A DNA stretch of 64,000 nucleotides from assembly GCF_001277195.1 (NCBI RefSeq), contig NZ_CP012268.1, positions 1,674,001-1,738,000 of the forward strand, written 5' to 3'. The stretch is from Cronobacter muytjensii ATCC 51329 (GTDB lineage: Bacteria > Pseudomonadota > Gammaproteobacteria > Enterobacterales > Enterobacteriaceae). Under the pieces are notes generated by a model. The model made no database searches, was not told the DNA's origin, and saw only the letters and a list, made by a program, of their open reading frames with translations. Within the stretch, counting starts at the first letter, position 1; every line of letters begins with the position of its first letter. Positions 1 through 7,514 of the stretch are shown here, one piece after another. Position numbers and translations under genes: made by a program.

Positions 1-155
1 CGACCTCTAACAAACTAGTATGGCGATACTGCCAAAACAAAAGGTAATGGCCCATACATCAACCAGTCAAAATTTTGGTGTTTCTATGGATATCATGGCT
101 TGAAAAGTGCATTCTCTTTGTACTTACGCTGGTTCAATTTATTAAGGGAAATAAA

Positions 156-1922
156 ATGGCATTCGTTGTAGATATTCGCGTTGAGGATAATGCTGTTGCT
201 GCACCAGCAACGGCACAAGTTATAGCGCAGAGACTAGGAAGTGGCTTAAGAGAAAGATTTGAGGCCCATATCCATAAGCGTGAATGCCAGATAGATCAAC
301 AAGATTATAATACGAAAATGGCAAGTCGAGCCCTAGCCGCGTTTACCATGTATCAGCTAGGCGGCGTTGATGAGAAGCACGCAGGCGAGTCGGTTTGTGA
401 TAGTAGCACAGACGGTGGCATTGATGGAATTGTTATAAATCATAGTGAAAAAATAGTTGTTGTAGTTCAATCAAAATTTAATCAGGCCGGTAATGGAACA
501 TGGACTAAAGCTGATTTCATTTGCTTTAAAGATGCATGTGAAAAACTACAAAACGAGCGTTATGATTTATTTGACCAAATACTGCAAGATAAAAATTCAG
601 ACATAAATATTGCCCTCAATTCTTTTGACTATAAATTTATATTTGCCATGACTCACACTGGTAAAAAGGGTGCTTCAGAGGAAGTGCTTCGTGATATGCA
701 AGAATGGCAAAGCCAATTAAATGATGCTTCCTTTACACCAGGTGAAGAGCCAAAAGAAGAGTGGGCTTTTCAGGTTCATCTAATTTCATCTGAAGACCTT
801 GTTCATTGGCTGCAGACAGGTTCAAGAGGTCAAATAGATCTGTCAAGTGTAGAGGTTGAACGTTATGGATACTTAAATGAACCTTATAAGGCGTTCTATG
901 GAACTCTATCTGGTGATCAAGTTGGTAATTGGTGGAAGCAGTACGGGACTCGCCTGTTTACAAAAAACATTAGAAACATGTTAGGTAAAACTGATGTCAA
1001 TGAAGAAATAAAAAAATCCGCATCTGAAAACCCTGAGATGTTTTGGTTCTATAACAATGGCGTTACCATTTTAGTTAAGGAAGTGGTTCCTCATAGAAGA
1101 AACGCAGCTTCAGGAACAGAAAGAGGTTTTTTTGACTTTAAGGATGTAAGTATTATTAATGGCGCTCAAACTGTAAGCAGCATTGGTTCAGTTATGGATA
1201 CAATTGGTGATAAAATATTTCAAGTTAAAGTCCCAGTCCGATTTATTGAATTGAGAGAGGATCAGGATAATATTATTTCAAATTCAATAACTAGGGCAAA
1301 TAACTTTCAAAACAGAGTATTAGGAAGAGACTTTGCTTCGCAGCAACCCGATCAGCATCGCCTGGCAAGAGAACTAATACTTGAAGGATATCAATATCAA
1401 CTTTTGAGGACAGATGAAGACTATTCTCAAAGTAATATAAAAGTTATAGATCTGGATGAAGCGCTAAATGCGCTTGCATGTTTAAGTAAAAATAACACCA
1501 TTGTTGCAACATTGAAATCTAATAGAGGTAGATTTTTTGAAAACTTCGATGGTTCACTCTATAAAACGCTGTTCAACCCAAGATTGAGCGGTGTTAAATT
1601 AATTAATGCAGTTAATCACTTTAGAGTGATTGAAAGAGCAATTAGTGAAGCATTATTCTCCACGGATAAATCCACCCATAGTAGACGCCACTTAATAATT
1701 ACTCATGGAAATAGATATTATGCATCTGTTCTGTTAAGCGCTATACAAAATTTAAACTCAAGTACTGATCATTTGAGTCCGGATGTATCGAAGTTAACAG
1801 CTGAACTTGCTTTGTTGATAAACAGTACAGAGAGCTATTTAGAGCAAAATTACCCTAATGCATATCCTGCTAGATTTTTTGCCAATCCAGCAAAAATACA
1901 GGAGTTATACGCAAGTATCTAG
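156..1922 (+). CDS. AIPR-domain protein with N-terminal nuclease-like motif
   Basis: A 588-residue protein. The C-terminal half has the hallmarks of the AIPR (abortive infection phage resistance) family: LFTKNIRNMLG, then MFWFYNNGVTILV, then IINGAQTVSSI. Residues 86-107 carry DGGIDG followed by a hydrophobic strand ending in QSK, which resembles the D...(E/Q)xK core of restriction-type (Mrr-like) nucleases. The start at 156 is preferred over the frame opening at 75 because AAGGGAA lies five bases upstream. The gene is AT-rich and stands alone in the prophage accessory zone, with a terminator downstream. Role inferred: phage defence by nucleic-acid cleavage. Family call is firm; activity is not shown. 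Confidence 0.82.
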   Translation: MAFVVDIRVEDNAVAAPATAQVIAQRLGSGLRERFEAHIHKRECQIDQQDYNTKMASRALAAFTMYQLGGVDEKHAGESVCDSSTDGGIDGIVINHSEKIVVVVQSKFNQAGNGTWTKADFICFKDACEKLQNERYDLFDQILQDKNSDINIALNSFDYKFIFAMTHTGKKGASEEVLRDMQEWQSQLNDASFTPGEEPKEEWAFQVHLISSEDLVHWLQTGSRGQIDLSSVEVERYGYLNEPYKAFYGTLSGDQVGNWWKQYGTRLFTKNIRNMLGKTDVNEEIKKSASENPEMFWFYNNGVTILVKEVVPHRRNAASGTERGFFDFKDVSIINGAQTVSSIGSVMDTIGDKIFQVKVPVRFIELREDQDNIISNSITRANNFQNRVLGRDFASQQPDQHRLARELILEGYQYQLLRTDEDYSQSNIKVIDLDEALNALACLSKNNTIVATLKSNRGRFFENFDGSLYKTLFNPRLSGVKLINAVNHFRVIERAISEALFSTDKSTHSRRHLIITHGNRYYASVLLSAIQNLNSSTDHLSPDVSKLTAELALLINSTESYLEQNYPNAYPARFFANPAKIQELYASI

Positions 1923-2010
1923 AGTCCCGATGCTGAGCATAGTTCTATCCTTTAAAAGAAACAGGATGAAGCAACACCAAATTGACTTTCTAAGACGACT
2001 TTTACTATTT

Positions 2011-2036
2011 GCCCTCGTCCCCGAGGGCTCATTTTT
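2011..2036 (+). terminator. terminator after the AIPR gene
   Basis: GCCCTCG and CGAGGGC pair over a four-base loop (TCCC), followed by CA and a run of five T. It lies about 90 bases after the AIPR stop codon. Confidence 0.7.
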
Positions 2037-2087
2037 CTATAACCACTGGCCTGGGCCCAGTTGCTCCACACAAATGTTGTAGCTACT

Positions 2088-2109
2088 TCCGCTTTTGGCA
2101 CAAAGCGGA
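2088..2109. repeat. small inverted repeat with TGGCAC loop
   Basis: TCCGCTTT and AAAGCGGA form a perfect 8 bp stem around TGGCAC. Related hairpins occur at 29665-29694 and, degenerate, at the starts of the two long repeats at 36069 and 43053, so this motif recurs near junctions of the mobile segments. No T run follows, so it is not a simple terminator. Confidence 0.6.
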
Positions 2110-2295
2110 CTTTGAATATTTCTTAACATACTTCACCCCCCCGTTTATAGTCTTTTCTTCCTGCTAGTGATTCCAGCTAATGATTGATTTCAATCATAAA
2201 ATTAAAGTGTACAATTACATGTTGCTTTACTGAGATCATTGAAATTAACCAAATAGAGTTCTTGGTTCTTGTATTTCCCGATCCCACAAAAGATA

Positions 2296-2311
2296 CTGTA
2301 TTTATATACAG
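2296..2311. promoter_or_regulatory. LexA (SOS) box
   Basis: CTGT-N8-ACAG with an alternating AT spacer, flanked by TA and TT, is a near-consensus LexA operator. The only gene downstream on the plus strand is the 71-residue ORF at 2448, 137 bases away, so this is probably an SOS-induced prophage gene with a long structured leader (CGATAA and TTATCG pair at about 2409-2425). Confidence 0.75.
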
Positions 2312-2447
2312 TTAATGTGTCGGTGAGCCGTTACTAAAATGTTATCTGATTGTGTAGGTACATGAATTTTCACGAGCGAAGCTGAGATATAGTTTTTAAG
2401 TGTTAGGCGATAACGAACTTATCGTTAAGATGTAAGGGGTGTATTTT

Positions 2448-2663
2448 GTGAAAACAATCAATATCGAGGTACCCAAGGCACTGATTCCCGTACTCGAAAG
2501 CGGAAGTTTCAATGGCGCGATCTTGCTTTACATGAATAATTTAGAGGTTGTGGATGGATTTGCGCTTAGAGAAGATGAGTTCGTGACATCTCTAGAAGAT
2601 TTCAGACAGGCCACTCGGCTAGCTGGATTTAGCTCCCTTAGCTCGAATATAATTAAGCAATAG
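2448..2663 (+). CDS. small hypothetical protein, probably SOS-regulated
   Basis: A 71-residue product that I do not recognise. The GTG start at 2448 is chosen because AAGGGG ends eight bases before it; an upstream in-frame GTG at 2439 overlaps that ribosome binding site. The protein is mildly acidic, has no membrane segment or signal peptide, and is AT-rich like the neighbouring AIPR gene. The LexA box upstream implies expression after DNA damage or prophage induction. It could be an anti-defence, toxin or host-takeover factor, but nothing in the sequence decides this. Confidence 0.55.
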   Translation: MKTINIEVPKALIPVLESGSFNGAILLYMNNLEVVDGFALREDEFVTSLEDFRQATRLAGFSSLSSNIIKQ

Positions 2664-2691
2664 GGCTGAACACCCTAGGCTTTGTAGTCAC

Positions 2692-2720
2692 TGCGCCTTA
2701 TCGGAGAAACCGATGGCGCA
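2692..2720 (+). other. stem-loop upstream of the nin-like block
   Basis: TGCGCC-TT-ATCGG pairs with CCGAT-GGCGCA over a short loop (11 bp with a two-base bulge). No T run follows. It lies where AT-rich accessory DNA changes to GC-rich phage genes and may be a leftover RNA structure of the early operon. Confidence 0.4.
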
Positions 2721-2819
2721 TATCAACTTAGTACTAGCCTTTCCTGATACGCTGGCCCCGGGTACCCCCGAGACTGGCGCTTTCCTTTGTCCAGCGTTCG
2801 ACCTCTACGGAGGTGCGGC

Positions 2820-3275
2820 GTGAACTTCCCCAAAGACGGCATCCGCCTTCACAAATCCAACTTCGCTTCCATCGGCCAGCAATTGCAGCCGCTACTGGCT
2901 ACTGGCGATTGCTACCGCCTGATCATCAAACCGTGGCGCGAAACTCGCAGCCTTTCACAGAACGCGCTGGCGCACATGTGGTTTGCTGAAATCAGCGACT
3001 ATCTCATTAAGCGGGGCAAATCCTTTGCTTCCTCGGCGTGGGTTAAGGACGCGCTGAAGCATTCCTATCTCGGTTACGAACGCCGTGAGATGACTGACGT
3101 CATTACCGGCGAGAAAACTACAATCAGTTCCCTCCGTCATACCTCCGATCTCGATACCGGCGAGATGCATTTCTTCCTCTCGCAAGTTGAAGCTTGGGCT
3201 CTGAGCATCGGTTGCCGTCTCACTATTCCTGAGGACTGTGAATATGCGCAGCTCCGGGCAGAGCAGGAGGCTTAA
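2820..3275 (+). CDS. NinB/YbcN-like recombination protein
   Basis: A 151-residue protein. The RSLSQNALAHMWFAEIS stretch (about residues 43-59) resembles the S-x-x-QN motif of lambda NinB (Orf), a single-strand DNA and SSB-binding recombination mediator that helps RecBCD-independent recombination. The GTG start at 2820 follows GGAGG with six bases between; an upstream ATG at 2787 lacks such a site. It opens a tight cluster with YbcO-like, RusA and Q genes, the usual nin-region company. Family assignment rests on motif and position and is moderate. Confidence 0.6.
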   Translation: MNFPKDGIRLHKSNFASIGQQLQPLLATGDCYRLIIKPWRETRSLSQNALAHMWFAEISDYLIKRGKSFASSAWVKDALKHSYLGYERREMTDVITGEKTTISSLRHTSDLDTGEMHFFLSQVEAWALSIGCRLTIPEDCEYAQLRAEQEA

Positions 3276-3277
3276 TC

Positions 3278-3478
3278 ATGCGTATGGGATGGTTTGAACA
3301 CTCGGATTGCACCGCAGAAGAGGCCGACGAGCTGCTTCGCCAGTATCGCAAACGCGGTATGAAAGCGGAGCGGTCTCTGTCTGCTGACTGTAAGACGTTC
3401 GTTGTTCGCGTACTGCTGCCGGAAAGCAAATACCCGCCACGGCAGGACACCACATTTCAACAACGGATGTGGAGGTGA
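3278..3478 (+). CDS. hypothetical nin-region protein, 66 aa
   Basis: A short soluble protein, not recognised. The start ATG lies two bases after the NinB-like stop, with AGGAGG about seven bases upstream, so it is translationally linked to it. It has an acidic-to-basic helix near the N-terminus (EEADELLRQYRKRG) and a predicted strand (TFVVRVLLP). Its 3' end comes just before the YbcO-like gene, in the compact arrangement typical of lambdoid nin genes. Confidence 0.65.
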   Translation: MRMGWFEHSDCTAEEADELLRQYRKRGMKAERSLSADCKTFVVRVLLPESKYPPRQDTTFQQRMWR

Positions 3479-3480
3479 GG

Positions 3481-3765
3481 GTGAAGAGTATTTATCGAAG
3501 CGCTAAATGGCTGGCCGCCGTTCGCCAGTTAGATTGTTGCGTGCTTTGCCGCCGCTGGGGTGTACAGGCGGCACATCGCAACGAGGACAAAGGCATGGGC
3601 CTTAAGGCAGATGACAGCCTGACGGCAGCGCTCTGTGTTGACTGTCATCATGCTATCGATAACGGCAGCGAACTGACAAGAGAGGAGCGTCGCGCATTAA
3701 TGGACCGCGCCATCGTGCTTACGCTTCGGGAACTGACGCGGCGCGGTCTGGTGGTGCCCAAATGA
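3481..3765 (+). CDS. YbcO-family HNH-like nuclease
   Basis: A 94-residue protein with two cysteine pairs (CVLC and CVDCHH) around an AHRN motif, the zinc-bound treble-clef layout of the YbcO family found in lambdoid nin regions. Three in-frame GTG codons are possible (3469, 3475, 3481); 3481 is chosen because GGAGG lies five bases before it. Its stop overlaps the rusA start by four bases. It probably acts on phage DNA during recombination; the substrate is unknown. Confidence 0.75.
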   Translation: MKSIYRSAKWLAAVRQLDCCVLCRRWGVQAAHRNEDKGMGLKADDSLTAALCVDCHHAIDNGSELTREERRALMDRAIVLTLRELTRRGLVVPK

Positions 3766-4124
3766 CGAACACCTATGAATTCACATTGCCGTATCCACCA
3801 AGTGTTAACGACTACTGGCGGCGTGGAAATGGCATTACCTACATCAATAAGAAAGGCCGCGAGTACCGTCGGGCAGTGCAGGAGATCCTGCATATCCTCA
3901 AGCTCGACATAAACACCCCTGCGCGGCTGAGGCTGCGCATTATCGCGAACATGCCTGATAAGCGCCGCCGCGATATCGACAACATTCTCAAAGCGGTCTG
4001 CGACTCACTAGAGAAGGGCGGTTTCATGCAAAACGACTCGCAAATAGACGAACTAAAAGTGGTACGCGGGGAAGTCATTCCCGGTGGTCGTCTGGGTATT
4101 AAAGTCACGGAGATTGAAGAGTGA
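3762..4124 (+). CDS. rusA: RusA Holliday junction resolvase
   Basis: A 120-residue protein, the normal RusA length. The N-terminal LPYPPSVNDYWR motif and RRRDIDNILKAVCDSL are diagnostic. The catalytic aspartates correspond to D71, D73 and D92 here (E. coli D70, D72, D91). RusA resolves four-way junctions by paired cuts at CC sites and acts on replicating phage DNA. The start overlaps the YbcO-like stop (ATGA), and the stop overlaps the Q start, so the three are co-translated. Confidence 0.95.
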   Translation: MTNTYEFTLPYPPSVNDYWRRGNGITYINKKGREYRRAVQEILHILKLDINTPARLRLRIIANMPDKRRRDIDNILKAVCDSLEKGGFMQNDSQIDELKVVRGEVIPGGRLGIKVTEIEE

Positions 4125-4816
4125 TAGCACAGGATTACGAATACATCCGTCAGCAACTCATTACCGCGACCGCTGATTTAAGCGGGTCAACCAAGGGGCA
4201 ACTCGTTGCGTTCGCAGAAAACGCTCAATTGGCCACGAACCGCTACAAGCGAAAGCGCCTGAAGGTTAGGGATGAGGAAACCGGGAAGATGATTACCTTA
4301 CATAACCCACCCGTACCGGGAGTGCAGTCCCGATCCAAAGGTTCATCAATCGCGCTGGTGCTTCCCGTCGAATACGCTACCGCGAGCTGGCGTCGGGCTG
4401 TACTGGCGCTTGATGAAGTCGAATGCGCCTGGCTGCTTTGGTGTTACTCCGAAAACATCCGTTACGCACATCAGGTCGAGATAGTACGCTGGGGATGGGA
4501 GACTTTCAGCGAGGAACTCAAAGGACAGCGCATCGCCGGTAAGACACTGGAGCGTTTGCGTGCGTTGGTATGGCTGGCGGCGCAGGACGTTAAACGCGAG
4601 TTACGAAATGAGCCGCAAGGCTGCTACAAAGCCCATGCGTTGGCGCAGACGGTTGGGGTAACAAAATCTACGTGGTCGGAAGGATATGCCGCACGGTGGG
4701 CGCAGATGAGAGCCAATTTTATTTATCTGGATAAGAGGGCCGTAATAGATGCAGCAAAAACACGTTCGAAGCAGAAGGTAGCAAATTACAAACAAGTTAT
4801 TGCAAAACCGAACTAA
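4121..4816 (+). CDS. antitermination protein Q (DUF1133 type)
   Basis: A 231-residue protein of the DUF1133/Q class, recognised by MIAQDYEYIRQQL at the start, ASWRRAVL, and the WSETYA-like WSEGYAARW segment near residue 190. It should bind near the late promoter and modify RNA polymerase so that it reads through the downstream terminators into the lysis and virion genes. It is the last gene of the early right operon, and a strong terminator follows at 4866. The C-terminal tail is lysine-rich. Confidence 0.88.
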   Translation: MIAQDYEYIRQQLITATADLSGSTKGQLVAFAENAQLATNRYKRKRLKVRDEETGKMITLHNPPVPGVQSRSKGSSIALVLPVEYATASWRRAVLALDEVECAWLLWCYSENIRYAHQVEIVRWGWETFSEELKGQRIAGKTLERLRALVWLAAQDVKRELRNEPQGCYKAHALAQTVGVTKSTWSEGYAARWAQMRANFIYLDKRAVIDAAKTRSKQKVANYKQVIAKPN

Positions 4817-4830
4817 AACCGGTAAATTTA

Positions 4831-4859
4831 TTTACATTATGTTATTTTGCCTCTGTTAT
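4831..4859 (+). promoter_or_regulatory. possible promoter after Q
   Basis: TTTACA and TGTTAT are separated by exactly 17 bases, a fair sigma70 arrangement placed where a late promoter is expected. The predicted start would fall at the terminator hairpin at 4866, which is awkward, so this is a candidate only. Confidence 0.3.
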
Positions 4860-4865
4860 ATCTAA

Positions 4866-4886
4866 CCCGCCTTGTGCGGGTTTTTT
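4866..4886 (+). terminator. terminator after Q
   Basis: CCCGC and GCGGG over the loop CTTGT, followed by six T. It ends the early operon or acts as a Q-dependent late terminator. Confidence 0.85.
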
Positions 4887-4949
4887 GTTTCTGCGACATG
4901 TGCCATCAGATAATATGGCTTCCATTACCGATACCTTCAGGGGCAACAA

Positions 4950-5183
4950 ATGGCACTGGTGTTTATTCCTGCTCTCATCGTTTTACTCACTGCAAAAGAG
5001 AAAGAACTCGGTCGCGAGTTGACGCAACAAGAGGTTGAGACACTGCGCGATAATGCAGTCGGTATGGTAATGCCTGACGATATCGCTTTAAAAATGTATG
5101 AGAGCCGTGGTTATCCTGACGTTGACCCAGAGAACGTCTGGCATGATTGGCTTTCCTACAAAAACTCTTTTGACGTCCAGTAA
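4950..5183 (+). CDS. conserved small protein of unknown function, 77 aa
   Basis: Starts at an ATG with AGGGG ten bases upstream. The N-terminal dozen residues are hydrophobic (ALVFIPALIVLL), followed by a charged amphipathic stretch (KEKELGRELTQQEVE) and a segment rich in D, P and W (DPENVWHDWL). I recall similar small proteins in other enterobacterial genomes but know no function. It sits between Q and the lysis cassette, where accessory genes are common. A candidate -10 (TAATAT) lies about 40 bases upstream of the start. Confidence 0.65.
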   Translation: MALVFIPALIVLLTAKEKELGRELTQQEVETLRDNAVGMVMPDDIALKMYESRGYPDVDPENVWHDWLSYKNSFDVQ

Positions 5184-5674
5184 AGAGATACGCTCCTGCT
5201 CCTTAACATAGGCAGGTTCTATCAACCGCCTTTTTGCTCGGGTGTAGAGCTTCTTGTGTGAGAGGTGGCCTTTTCATGTTATCTGGCGTTCAAACATTGC
5301 AAACGTGCTGGAAACTAAAAAGTTGATAATAATCACGATATAAAAAAATAAAACTTTTTTCGTTAATGCCAGCGATCCTTTTCGTCCCAGGACTTGCTAC
5401 TTTTAAAGCGCGCCCCTCACATGGTGCAAATAATTAGCTGTAGCGAATTCTTCCGGTATTGAGTGCCGAATGCATCTTGATTGTTAAAATTAAGATGTGC
5501 CGCACCTAACTAACTCAGGGAAGAATAGTACGTTACAGAACAAGGGCTATGGAGCGTCCTGAAGTCACGCATGTCGCCAGTTCTGCCGAACTGGCTTTTT
5601 TTTGCCCTTTTCCTTATCTCCGTTCCACTCCTGTCTTAACACAGAACACTTCCCTGAACAGAGGAGGTGAGAGT
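5184..5674. other. late leader region without a gene
   Basis: No convincing ORF. The stretch holds an AT-rich zone around 5320-5360, a hairpin at 5473-5497 (CATCTTGATT and AATTAAGATG, loop GTTAA) and a strong terminator at 5576-5603. TTGAGT at about 5459, followed 17-20 bases later by TGTTAA or TAAAAT, could be the Q-regulated late promoter. The order promoter, terminator, holin matches the lambdoid late leader. Confidence 0.5.
5576..5603 (+). terminator. late leader terminator before the holin
   Basis: GCCAGTTC and GAACTGGC form a perfect 8 bp stem with loop TGCC, followed by eight T. The position just upstream of the lysis genes fits the tR'-type terminator that Q overcomes. Confidence 0.88.
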
Positions 5675-5890
5675 ATGTATCAAATGGATAAATTAACGAC
5701 AGGCATTGCCTATGGGACATCTGTAGGTAATGCCGGGTTTTGGGTGCTCCAGCTCCTCGATAAAGTTTCCCCATCACAGTGGGCAGCTATTGGTGTACTC
5801 GGCAGCCTGGTATTCGGTTTCCTTACCTTCCTGACCAACCTCTATTTCAAACTGAAAGAAGATCGGCGTAAAGCCGCAAGGGGAGAATAA
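5675..5890 (+). CDS. S21-like pinholin
   Basis: A 71-residue protein closely resembling the phage 21 holin: MYQMDKLTTGIAYGTS, then LLDKVSPSQWAAIGVLGSLVFG, ending EDRRKAARGE. It has two transmembrane segments (about residues 9-28 and 36-55). As in S21 there is a dual start, Met1 and Met4 (codons at 5675 and 5684), expected to give antiholin and holin forms. GAGGAGGT lies seven bases before the first ATG. Pinholins depolarise the membrane and so release the SAR endolysin encoded next. A frame opening at 5549 is ignored, as it crosses the terminator. Confidence 0.93.
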   Translation: MYQMDKLTTGIAYGTSVGNAGFWVLQLLDKVSPSQWAAIGVLGSLVFGFLTFLTNLYFKLKEDRRKAARGE

Positions 5891-6375
5891 TGTCCCCGGC
5901 ATTAAAACAACGAATCGTCGCAGCTGTGGGCGGTGGGGCTATTGCCATTGCCACCGCAATGGTTGCTGGTAAAGACGGCTTAGAAGGGCGCGAGTATGTG
6001 CCTTATCGGGATGTGGTTGGCGTTCTTACGGTCTGTGATGGACATACCGGCAAAGACATTATTCTGGGAAAGCGTTACACCGATGCCGAGTGTGATGCGC
6101 TTACCCAAGCTGATATGACACATATCGCTCGCCAGATTGATCCGCACATCAAAGTAAACACTACTGATACCCAACGCGCCGCTATCTACTCATTTGCCTA
6201 TAACGTCGGCCCCTCAGCAGCTATCAAATCTACTCTGATGAAAAAGCTTAACGACGGTGATTATGTCGGGGCATGTAACGAGCTTAAGCGCTGGATTTAC
6301 GCTGGTGGCAAGAAGTGGAGAGGGTTGATGAGCAGGCGAGAAGTTGAACATCAGGTTTGCATGTGGGATCGGTAA
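5890..6375 (+). CDS. SAR endolysin, R21-type lysozyme (GH24)
   Basis: A 161-residue lysozyme. The N-terminal Gly/Ala-rich weak membrane segment (about residues 10-27) is a signal-arrest-release domain, which holds the enzyme inactive in the membrane until the pinholin fires. The catalytic E-D-T triad is E32 (GLEG), D41 (YRD) and T47 (GVLTVC). It cuts the glycan backbone of peptidoglycan. The start ATG overlaps the holin stop by one base, a normal coupling in this cassette. Confidence 0.95.
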   Translation: MSPALKQRIVAAVGGGAIAIATAMVAGKDGLEGREYVPYRDVVGVLTVCDGHTGKDIILGKRYTDAECDALTQADMTHIARQIDPHIKVNTTDTQRAAIYSFAYNVGPSAAIKSTLMKKLNDGDYVGACNELKRWIYAGGKKWRGLMSRREVEHQVCMWDR

Positions 6376-6725
6376 TGAAGGTCATTGGAAAATTTGTAAT
6401 CTATGTACTGCTTTTTATGCTCACGGGTTTACTTTCCTGGCGCGCTGGCTGGAATGCCCACTCTGATTACGTAAACGCGATGGCGGCAAGTAAGAAAGCA
6501 AAAGCTGAAGATATGATTCGTTCTTCTGAGATTAAAGCTGCTCGCACCAGTCACGAAGGAAAAATCGTTTACCATGTTATCAATCGTGATGTAATTAAAT
6601 ATGTCCAGTCTCCAAATCGTACTGTGTGTAAGTTTGACCATGATGCTGTGCGGTTGCGGCAACGCGCCATTGACGCTGCCAATTCCCTCAGCGGATTTGA
6701 TGGAGCCCCCATGCAAAGCAAGTAA
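6375..6725 (+). CDS. i-spanin (Rz-like)
   Basis: A 116-residue protein with one N-terminal transmembrane segment (about residues 5-22) followed by a helical periplasmic domain, the inner-membrane half of a spanin complex that fuses inner and outer membranes in the last step of lysis. The start ATG at 6375 overlaps the endolysin stop (TAATG); an earlier in-frame ATG at 6357 lies inside the endolysin gene. The o-spanin reading frame begins within this gene. Assigned from topology, length and position. Confidence 0.8.
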   Translation: MKVIGKFVIYVLLFMLTGLLSWRAGWNAHSDYVNAMAASKKAKAEDMIRSSEIKAARTSHEGKIVYHVINRDVIKYVQSPNRTVCKFDHDAVRLRQRAIDAANSLSGFDGAPMQSK

Positions 6726-6840
6726 TGCTGGTAGAAACAGTGACGAAGATTTACTGGCTGATATAGAAACCGCAAAGTGCTTAAGACAGTTAAGGCTCGA
6801 CAAATACCGATGGCAGGCTTGGTATAATTCTCTGAAATAG
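6601..6840 (+). CDS. o-spanin lipoprotein (Rz1-like), overlapping the i-spanin
   Basis: A 79-residue lipoprotein whose start lies inside the i-spanin gene in the +1 frame and which runs past its stop. A signal peptide of about 18 residues ends in the lipobox LCGC, so Cys19 would be lipidated and anchored in the outer membrane. A proline-containing segment follows (TLPIPSADLMEPP), as in Rz1. It is expected to bind the i-spanin C-terminus. The Shine-Dalgarno is weak, which suggests translational coupling. Confidence 0.82.
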   Translation: MSSLQIVLCVSLTMMLCGCGNAPLTLPIPSADLMEPPCKASNAGRNSDEDLLADIETAKCLRQLRLDKYRWQAWYNSLK

Positions 6841-7262
6841 GCGCATTTATGAGCTATAAACCCCTATTTTTTGCCTATTTGTGGTCTTTATTGTGGGTAA
6901 TCACCTGATAAAGCAAGGAATTATCTGACATGGTGCGCATATCCTCTGCCTAAAATTAATTCCCCCTATTAACGACCAAAAATAGCCAATCTACGATACA
7001 TTGATTGTTACTATCAATTGTTTTAAAATTTTCGATAGTTATTTCCGATTTGGTGTTAAGCTTCGTGTAACTTCGGTTCACCTGCCAACACCAGATGAGG
7101 GTATTGAAGCCAGTTTAATTGGCCGAACGTCGACATTTTCCGGTGGCACCTGAGTGTTGACTTCGTTAAGCCCAGCTAAGCGACAAACAAAGGCCACGCT
7201 TTTGCGTGGCCTTTTCTGTTAAAAGATGGGCTATCCCTAGCCCATACCTACTGGGAATAATC
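6841..7262. other. AT-rich intergenic region with a terminator
   Basis: No supported gene over about 420 bases. The region follows the lysis cassette and is markedly AT-rich at 6940-7050. A strong terminator lies at 7192-7217. The rest shows no repeat or RNA signature I can identify. Confidence 0.5.
7192..7217 (+). terminator. terminator before the 83-aa gene
   Basis: GGCCACGC and GCGTGGCC pair perfectly over TTTT, followed by TTTTCTGTT. Confidence 0.85.
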
Positions 7263-7514
7263 ATGAATGATGTCATGCTGTTCGGTGATGGTTGGTCTGG
7301 CGAGTTGTTTAAAGTCGAAACAAATATCAAATTCTTTGAGCATATACCCCACGACCAAGAAGCCAGATCCGTGATGTTTTTCATAACGACTTATATAACT
7401 GATAACGGCATAGCTTATCTGATAGGCACGTCTGACCTGGAGCCTTTACAAGAAGATATTGAAATGGCCATAAGCAATTTTGCGCCAGCACCTACAGATT
7501 TTCCGCCATATTGA
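7263..7514 (+). CDS. hypothetical prophage protein, 83 aa
   Basis: The start ATG at 7263 is preferred to the upstream frame opening because that lies inside a terminator; GGGAA sits about seven bases before it. The product is acidic, soluble, with alternating strands and ends in a proline-rich tail (APAPTDFPPY). Not recognised. It stands alone between two terminator/AT-rich regions, as a moron gene would. Confidence 0.6.
   Translation: MNDVMLFGDGWSGELFKVETNIKFFEHIPHDQEARSVMFFITTYITDNGIAYLIGTSDLEPLQEDIEMAISNFAPAPTDFPPY

Noticed and set aside
1858..2082. 74-codon frame overlapping the end of the AIPR gene
   Set aside because: It runs through the terminator at 2011-2036 and has no ribosome site.
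5549..5674. Extended N-terminus for the holin
   Set aside because: It would cross a strong terminator; the dual-start MYQMDK with GAGGAGGT is the true start.
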